This document shows, piece after piece, positions 58,879 to 64,000 of a DNA stretch of 64,000 nt. The notes under the pieces were generated by a model. It saw only the letters and a program-made list of their open reading frames with translations. It was not told the DNA's origin and ran no database searches. The number at the start of each line of letters is the position of its first letter. The stretch's first letter is position 1. Origin of the DNA: Nisaea sp. GTDB taxonomy: Bacteria > Pseudomonadota > Alphaproteobacteria > Thalassobaculales > Thalassobaculaceae. The position numbers were made by a program, and so were the translations under genes. The stretch lies in the NCBI RefSeq assembly GCF_034670185.1, contig NZ_JAXMNY010000001.1, positions 868,001 to 932,000 on the forward strand, in the 5' to 3' direction.

Positions 58879-60036
58879 TCAGGTGACGCGCGTACCTGCC
58901 CGCATAACCTTGCGGACCACCGGTGTGCCGTCCTTGGCCCGCCGCACCCGGATCAGGTCAGCCCGTTTGCCGGGGAGGATCTCCCCCCGATCGTCCAGTC
59001 CGACCATGCGGGCCGGGTTGGACGTGACCGTCGCCAGTGCTTTAGGCAGCGGCAGGCCATGTTTTTCATGCAGCAAGAAAGCGCCGTGCAGCATGCTGGC
59101 CGGGACATAATCCGATGAGAGTGCATCCAGCACGCCTGCTTCGGCCAATTCACCGGCCGAGACATTGCCGGAATGCGAGCCGCCGCGGACCACGTTCGGC
59201 CCGCCCATGATGTTGGTGAGGCCTTTCTTGCGGGCATGTTGTGCCGCTTCCAGCGTGGTCGGGAATTCGCTGATGGTCAGGCCCAGTTCGTGCGCCTCGT
59301 CCACATGATCCACCGTGGCATCGTCATGGCTGGCAATGACCACGCCCATATCCCGGCAGGCCGCAGCGATGGTCCGCCGGTGCTTGTCGGAATAGAGAAC
59401 CTGGTTCTTCTTGCGCTCCTCAACCATGGCATCGAATTCGGCGTCGCTCATGGCGTGCTTGCCGGTGTAGTAGATCTTCAGTTTGCTGAGATCGACGAAC
59501 TGACGCTGGCCGGGCGTGTGATCCATCAGGGATACCAGCCTGACCAGCGAATCTTCCTTGAACGGCTCGAACAGGTTGAGGGCATTGGGATTGCCGACCT
59601 CGCAGCGCATGTGCAGGAAGTGGCTGGCCCGCAGCATGTCGTGCTCGCTCGCCTCGCGGATGGCATTGGCGGATTCCATCAGGATCTTGTCGCGCGCGTC
59701 GTCCCGAAGGGTGCCACCGACGGCAACCGCGTCGAGCACCGTCGTGATACCCGCCGCCGTGACCTGTGCATCATGCGCCAAAAGGGCGGACATGACCGGC
59801 CAATGGACCTTCGGGCGCGGGATCAGGTGCTTTTCGAGATTGTCCGTGTGCAACTCGACCAAGCCTGCGATCAGATAGTCACCGTCGAAATCCGTGGCCC
59901 CGGCCGCGCCGGTGCGGCCTTCGGAAATATCCTCGATCCTGCCATTCCGGACGGTAACGGTGCCATGCACTTCACCATCGGCCAGAATGATACGTGCATT
60001 GGTCAGAATGGCATCGGGGGCCTCGCTCGTACTCAC
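58879..60036 (-). CDS. phnM: Alpha-D-ribose 1-methylphosphonate 5-triphosphate diphosphatase
   Basis: 385 residues of the amidohydrolase fold. LIAGLVELHTDNLEKHLIPR holds metal ligands, and GVVIASHDDATVDHVDEAHE and LTNIMGGPNVVRGGSHSGNV are PhnM blocks. It removes pyrophosphate from the 5-triphosphate intermediate of the C-P lyase pathway. It starts with GTG at 60036, which overlaps the TGA of phnL (GTGA); GAGGAG lies eight bases upstream. Confidence 0.96.
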   Translation of the reverse strand: MSTSEAPDAILTNARIILADGEVHGTVTVRNGRIEDISEGRTGAAGATDFDGDYLIAGLVELHTDNLEKHLIPRPKVHWPVMSALLAHDAQVTAAGITTVLDAVAVGGTLRDDARDKILMESANAIREASEHDMLRASHFLHMRCEVGNPNALNLFEPFKEDSLVRLVSLMDHTPGQRQFVDLSKLKIYYTGKHAMSDAEFDAMVEERKKNQVLYSDKHRRTIAAACRDMGVVIASHDDATVDHVDEAHELGLTISEFPTTLEAAQHARKKGLTNIMGGPNVVRGGSHSGNVSAGELAEAGVLDALSSDYVPASMLHGAFLLHEKHGLPLPKALATVTSNPARMVGLDDRGEILPGKRADLIRVRRAKDGTPVVRKVMRAGTRVT

Positions 60037-60761
60037 GCCGCGCTCCTCGCAGGTTGAAGTTCGTATGTCCGGGTGCCGACCGCCTCGCGCACGGCCTGAT
60101 CGTGGAAAATGCCGACAATGGCGGACCCGTTTTGCCGCGCTTCGTTGATCAGGTCCACGACTGTTTGCCTGTTTTCGGCATCGAGGGAAGCTGTCGGCTC
60201 GTCCAGCAGCAGGACGGGATAATCCTGCACGAGGGTCATGGCGATATTCACGCGCTGTTGTTCGCCGCCGGAGAAGGTCGCGGGCGGCAGGGACCAGAGG
60301 CTTTCCGGGATGCGCAGGCGGCTCAGCAAGGTCGCGGCTTTTTCGCGAGCGGCGACTTCGTTGATGCCGCGCGCGAGAAGGGAATCGGCCACGAGATCGA
60401 GCGTGCCGACGCGGGGAATGACGCGCAGGAATTGGCTGACATAGCCGAGCGTCCGTGCCCGGATATCGAGCACGACATGCGGCTCGGCGCTGACCAGATC
60501 GACAAGTTCGCCGTCGTGCCGGATCAGGACCTTTCCGGATTGCGGCAGGTAGTTGGCGTAGAGCGAGCGAAGCAGGGTCGATTTCCCTGCACCGGATTGC
60601 CCGGCGAGGATGACGCATTCTCCCCGCTCGACAGTGAAGGAAACATCTTCCAGCACCGGAAGGGTCACGCCGCCCTGATTATGCAGCGTGAAGCTCTTCA
60701 TCAGGTTGTCGACGCGGATCATGTCTTGGCCGTGTTTTTGGTTGTTATCGGTCATGGTCAT
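60033..60761 (-). CDS. phnL: C-P lyase ATP-binding subunit
   Basis: 242 residues. Walker A GQSGAGKST, signature TFSGGEQQRVNIAMTLVQDY, Walker B LLLDEPTASLDAENRQTVV. PhnL is one of two ABC-type proteins that load or support the PhnGHIJ core rather than moving solutes. The ATG at 60761 overlaps the TGA of phnK (TGATG). An internal ATG at 60755 is possible. Confidence 0.95.
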   Translation of the reverse strand: MTMTDNNQKHGQDMIRVDNLMKSFTLHNQGGVTLPVLEDVSFTVERGECVILAGQSGAGKSTLLRSLYANYLPQSGKVLIRHDGELVDLVSAEPHVVLDIRARTLGYVSQFLRVIPRVGTLDLVADSLLARGINEVAAREKAATLLSRLRIPESLWSLPPATFSGGEQQRVNIAMTLVQDYPVLLLDEPTASLDAENRQTVVDLINEARQNGSAIVGIFHDQAVREAVGTRTYELQPARSAA

Positions 60762-61549
60762 CACACCGGCAGGATCGAGGAGACGAGAAGCTGGGTATAG
60801 GCGTGCTGCGGATCGTCCAGCACCTGATCGGTCAGGCCCTGTTCGACGACGCGGCCCCGCCGCATCACCATCAAGCGATCCGACAGCAATCGGACCACGC
60901 CGAGATCGTGGGTGACGATGATACAGGCGATGCCGAGCTGGCGGACGAGGCCACGCACCAGATCGAGCAGGCGGGCCTGCACGGAGACATCGAGGCCGCT
61001 TGTCGGCTCATCCATGAAGACGAGGCGCGGTTTGGTAACCAGATTTCGGGCGATCTGAAGACGCTGCTGCATGCCGCCGGAGAAGGTCCGGGGCAGATCG
61101 TCCATCCGGCCGAGATCCATCTCGACCTTTTCCAGCCATTCCGAGGATGTCTCCCGGATGCTGCCGTAATTGCGTTCGCCGACGGCCATCAGCCGCTCGC
61201 CGACATTGGCGCCGGCGGAGACGTTCATCCGCAACCCGTCGCGGGCATTCTGGAAGATGATCCCCCAGTCCGTCCGCATCAGCATCCGCCGTTCGGCTTC
61301 TGACAGGGCATAGATATCCTGCAGGCCGTCGACCCGCGTGTCGAAGCGGACGCTCCCGGCGGTCGGCTGCATCAGCCCGGAGGCGCAACGCAGCAAGGTG
61401 GACTTGCCGGAGCCGGATTCTCCGACGATCCCCAGCACTTCACCGGGATAGAGCGAGAAATGCACATCCTCGCAGCCGATCTGGTGGCCGTATTTCTGGG
61501 TCAGGCCTTCGACTTCAAGCAAAGGTCCGTTGTCACGAAGCGCCATCAT
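60761..61549 (-). CDS. phnK: C-P lyase ATP-binding subunit
   Basis: 262 residues. Walker A GIVGESGSGKST, the typical PhnK block DWGIIFQNARDGLRMNVSAG, signature FSGGMQQRLQIARNLVTKPR and Walker B VFMDEPTSGLDVSVQARLLD. PhnK docks on PhnJ in the C-P lyase core. Its start ATG (61549) overlaps the TGA of phnJ (ATGATGA). Confidence 0.96.
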   Translation of the reverse strand: MMALRDNGPLLEVEGLTQKYGHQIGCEDVHFSLYPGEVLGIVGESGSGKSTLLRCASGLMQPTAGSVRFDTRVDGLQDIYALSEAERRMLMRTDWGIIFQNARDGLRMNVSAGANVGERLMAVGERNYGSIRETSSEWLEKVEMDLGRMDDLPRTFSGGMQQRLQIARNLVTKPRLVFMDEPTSGLDVSVQARLLDLVRGLVRQLGIACIIVTHDLGVVRLLSDRLMVMRRGRVVEQGLTDQVLDDPQHAYTQLLVSSILPV

Positions 61550-62493
61550 TTGGCGGCTCCCTTCTTTGCGGAGGGTAATGGTTCGCCCTGATCGCCGACA
61601 TGGCCGGCCTCGCGGCGTTCGGCGCAATAATCACTGTCGGAGCAGACATACATCTTGCCGCCGGCATCATCGGTGATGACCTCGTCGAGATAGCTGTCTT
61701 CCGCTCCGCAGAGTGCGCAGTTCTCTTCCCAGGACTGGATGGTGAAGGGGTGATCCTCGAAATCGAGGCTCTTCACGTCCGTATAGGGAGGGACGGCATA
61801 GATGCGTTTTTCGCGTCCGGCGCCAAAGAGCTGGAGCGCGGCCATCTGGTGCATCTTCGGATTGTCGAATTTCGGGATCGGGCTCGGCGCCATGATATAG
61901 CGGCCGTTCACCTGCACCGGGTAATTGTAGGCCGTGGTGATACGGCCGAAGCGGGCGATGCTCTCGTAGAGGCTGACATGCATGACGCCATATTCCTCAA
62001 GCGCATGCATCTTCCGGGTCTCGGTCTCGCGCGGCTCGACCCAGCGGAGCGGCTCCGGGATCGGCACTTGATAGATCAGGATCTGATCGTCGGTCAGGGG
62101 CTTTTCCGGAATCCGGTGCCGGGTCTGGATCAGGCTGGCATCCGCCGTCTTCTCGGTCGTCGCCACGCCGGCCGTCTTGGCGAAAAAGCGGCGGATGTTG
62201 ACGGCGTTCGTGGTGTCGTCCGCGCCCTGGTCGATGACTTTAAGCGTGTCGTTCGTTCCGATCACGGCAGCGGTCACCTGCATGCCGCCGGTGCCCCAGC
62301 CATAAGGCAAGGGCATTTCCCGGCTGCCGAACGGCACCTGATAGCCCGGAATGGCGACGCCCTTCAGGATCGCCCGGCGGATCATCCGTTTCGTCTGCTC
62401 GTCCAGATAGGCGAAATTATAGCCTTCAACCTGTTCGACCGGTTTGTCATGCTCCGGCGCCTGCCAGGGCTGCGCTTCTTGCGTCATGCTCAT
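61546..62493 (-). CDS. phnJ: C-P lyase catalytic subunit (radical SAM)
   Basis: 315 residues. GYNFAYLDEQTKRMIRRAIL and PGYQVPFGSREMPLPYGWGT mark the N-terminus. The iron-sulfur and radical cysteines are in ENCALCGAEDSYLDEV and YVCSDSDYCAERRE, with the CxxC pair, a third cysteine and the catalytic cysteine six residues later, as in E. coli PhnJ. It cleaves the C-P bond of ribose 1-methylphosphonate 5-phosphate, releasing methane for methylphosphonate. The start at 62493 has AGGA eight bases upstream. Confidence 0.97.
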   Translation of the reverse strand: MSMTQEAQPWQAPEHDKPVEQVEGYNFAYLDEQTKRMIRRAILKGVAIPGYQVPFGSREMPLPYGWGTGGMQVTAAVIGTNDTLKVIDQGADDTTNAVNIRRFFAKTAGVATTEKTADASLIQTRHRIPEKPLTDDQILIYQVPIPEPLRWVEPRETETRKMHALEEYGVMHVSLYESIARFGRITTAYNYPVQVNGRYIMAPSPIPKFDNPKMHQMAALQLFGAGREKRIYAVPPYTDVKSLDFEDHPFTIQSWEENCALCGAEDSYLDEVITDDAGGKMYVCSDSDYCAERREAGHVGDQGEPLPSAKKGAAK

Positions 62494-62503
62494 GGATCTC
62501 GTC

Positions 62504-63622
62504 CTACTCGGCCGCGGCCAGTTCGTCGTCATCAGTGCGTTCCGCCGCCTCGCGGGCCGCGATTTCCTTGCGCAATTCGCGCACGGTCACGAGCTCGCCC
62601 TGGAAGTCGACGTAGTGCGGCAGTTTCAGGTGCTGTACGAAGCCGGAAGCCTCGACATTGTCGGAGTGATAGAGGACGAACTCCTCGTCCTGGGCGGGGG
62701 CGGTGATCTCTTCACCGAACTCCTTCGCCCTGAGAGCCCGGTCGACCAGTGCCATGGACATCGCCTTGCGTTCGCAATGGCCGAAGGTCAGGCCATAGCC
62801 GCGGGTGAATTGCGGGGGCACTTTCGCCGAGCCCTTGAACTGGTTGACCATTTGGCATTCGGTGACGGTGATCTCGCCGATCTCGATCTCGAAGCCGAGT
62901 TCTTCCGGCTCGAAGCTGACTGCGAGTTCGCCCATCCGGATCTCTCCGGCAAAGGGGTGGTTGTTGCCGAAGCCGCGCTGGGTGGAATAGCCGAGCGCCA
63001 GAAGGAAGCCTTCATCGCCACGGGCGAGGTTTTGCAGCCGGGTCGCGCGGTCCGCCGGGAAGGAAGTGGACTCCCTTGTCAGGTCGGGAACTGGGCCGTC
63101 CTCGTCATCCGGCAGATCGAGCTCGATCAGGCCTTCATGATCGAGAATATCTGCGACGCGGGGCATGCCGTCGGCAACCGGTTCTTCCGATTTAGGTGCC
63201 TCGGGCGTTTCGCCGTTAGCGGCCAGAGTGAAGTCGAGCAGACGATGTGTGTAATCGAAGCTCGGACCGAGGATCTGGCCGCCCGGCAGGTCCTTGTAGG
63301 TGGCGGAGATGCGCCGGCGGATCTGCATGGTGCCGGTATCGATTGCCTGCGATGCGCCGAACCGGGGCAGGGTGGTGCGGTAGGCCCGGAGCAGGAACAC
63401 CGCTTCCTGAATATCGCCATTGGCCTGTTTGATGGCCAGTGCGGCAAGATCGGGATCGTACAGCGAGCCCTCGGTCATCACTCGGTCGACGGCGAGCGGG
63501 AGCTGTTCGCGGATTTGCTGGAGGGACAGTTCCGGGATCTGGCGGTCGCCCCGCCGGATATCGGCAAGATAGTGCAGCGAGTTCTCGATGGCCTTGTCGC
63601 CGCCTTTGACAGCTACATACAT
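62504..63622 (-). CDS. phnI: C-P lyase core subunit (nucleosidase)
   Basis: 372 residues. The N-terminus MYVAVKGGDKAIENSLHYLA and the blocks VDRVMTEGSLYDPDLAALAI, SATYKDLPGGQILGPSFDYT and TRGYGLTFGHCERKAMSMAL are typical. With PhnG, PhnH and PhnL it replaces the base of ATP with phosphonate to give ribose 1-phosphonate 5-triphosphate. The start is 4 bp after the stop of phnH. Confidence 0.96.
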   Translation of the reverse strand: MYVAVKGGDKAIENSLHYLADIRRGDRQIPELSLQQIREQLPLAVDRVMTEGSLYDPDLAALAIKQANGDIQEAVFLLRAYRTTLPRFGASQAIDTGTMQIRRRISATYKDLPGGQILGPSFDYTHRLLDFTLAANGETPEAPKSEEPVADGMPRVADILDHEGLIELDLPDDEDGPVPDLTRESTSFPADRATRLQNLARGDEGFLLALGYSTQRGFGNNHPFAGEIRMGELAVSFEPEELGFEIEIGEITVTECQMVNQFKGSAKVPPQFTRGYGLTFGHCERKAMSMALVDRALRAKEFGEEITAPAQDEEFVLYHSDNVEASGFVQHLKLPHYVDFQGELVTVRELRKEIAAREAAERTDDDELAAAE

Positions 63623-63626
63623 GGGC

Positions 63627-64000
63627 CTATTCCTTTCCGCTCTGCAGGGTGACGTGCGTGGTGCGTGGCAGCGCGACCATTCTGGCGCCAGCCACAAAGA
63701 CGAGATCGATGCCGCGCGGGAAATAGCGTTGCAGCGTCGCTCTGCTCTCCCAGAACGCCGCAGGGACGTCCGGCAGGCCGAGTTGCGCGCTGTCCTTGAT
63801 GCCGGGACCTGTCAGGGTCAGGGTGCCGCCTTTCAGGATCGTTTCCACCTGGATGATCAGGGTGGCGCCCAATTCCGGATACTCGTCAGTGCCTGTATTG
63901 AAGGCGTCAAGATCTCCGAGCGCGCCATCCAGAATGGCGAAGGCGGCGTCTTTCGCTTCCGGGACGATCCGGGTTCCGCAATGGAATTTCAGATAGGTTT
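63627..64000 (-). CDS. phnH: C-P lyase core subunit, partial
   Basis: The last 124 codons of phnH; the 5' end is outside the window. The minus-strand reading from the edge is TYLKFHCGTRIVPEAKDAAF, followed by LDAFNTGTDEYPELGATLII and LTLTGPGIKDSAQLGLPDVP, which are PhnH blocks. Neither phnG nor a phnF regulator is visible; both are expected beyond position 64000. Confidence 0.94.
   Translation of the reverse strand, partial: TYLKFHCGTRIVPEAKDAAFAILDGALGDLDAFNTGTDEYPELGATLIIQVETILKGGTLTLTGPGIKDSAQLGLPDVPAAFWESRATLQRYFPRGIDLVFVAGARMVALPRTTHVTLQSGKE

Noticed and set aside
61600..63652. Long open frames antisense to phnJ and phnI
   Set aside because: Shadows of the high-GC phn genes, without ribosome sites or motifs.

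Overview
The window looks like chromosome of a marine or soil alphaproteobacterium. I infer this from the high-GC coding bias, the short overlapping operons, the many ABC, CoA-transferase and chemoreceptor genes, and the C-P lyase operon. A member of Rhodospirillales sensu lato would fit, but I cannot fix the genus. I see no phage, insertion sequence, CRISPR array or rRNA. One tRNA-Ser(GCU) is present. Coding density is high and gene function is mostly catabolism, transport and sensing.

Layout. 1-1747: a sulfolactate sulfo-lyase pair (suyB cut by the window edge, suyA) divergent from a GntR/UTRA regulator. 1951-4281: a secreted PDC/Cache-like protein followed by a chemoreceptor. 4583-7848: a YqjI-like PadR repressor, a membrane histidine kinase and a divergent periplasmic solute-binding protein, then the tRNA. 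8110-19337: a MocR-type regulator and GMC dehydrogenase facing an enolase-superfamily enzyme, a DAO-family oxidoreductase, a complete polyamine-type ABC importer and an MFS carrier. This looks like one uptake-and-oxidation unit for an amine- or acid-type substrate. 19343-22483: a second chemoreceptor divergent from a second secreted PDC/Cache-like protein. 22544-27159: an operon of GMC oxidoreductase, TPR/O-GlcNAc-transferase-like glycosyltransferase and acyl-CoA dehydrogenase. 27334-33090: family I and family III CoA-transferases, msrB, a D-2-hydroxyacid dehydrogenase and an SAF-domain dehydrogenase.

33191-37154: a Wzm/Wzt polysaccharide exporter with one GT4 glycosyltransferase. 37159-39674: an operon of RraA-like aldolase, methyltransferase, enoyl-CoA hydratase and ArsC-like protein. 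39828-44391: aldo/keto reductase, a cyclic-nucleotide-binding-fold protein, a TfoX-N protein, typA and a rhodanese. 44448-46656: a third chemoreceptor with a third secreted Cache protein. 47055-52664: an amide-hydrolysis block (MlrC-like, M20 peptidase, PxpA) divergent from pxpB-pxpC. 52820-55720: a very large repeat protein with DUF4347, passenger-type repeats and RTX repeats. Next to it lie a 30-bp tandem repeat and a frameshifted gene remnant. 56409-57452: an MBL-fold hydrolase. 57635-64000: phnN and a phnHIJKLM operon with a hexapeptide acyltransferase, for breaking C-P bonds; phnH runs off the edge.

The most distinctive signal is that all three chemoreceptor genes sit beside a separate gene for a secreted PDC/Cache-type sensor domain, in three different arrangements. 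This suggests chemoreceptors that read a detached periplasmic sensor. Other unusual items are the translationally coupled GMC/OGT-like pair, the DUF4347-RTX protein, a 37-bp palindrome before the D-2-hydroxyacid dehydrogenase, and the NFGN-repeat locus with its degraded gene.
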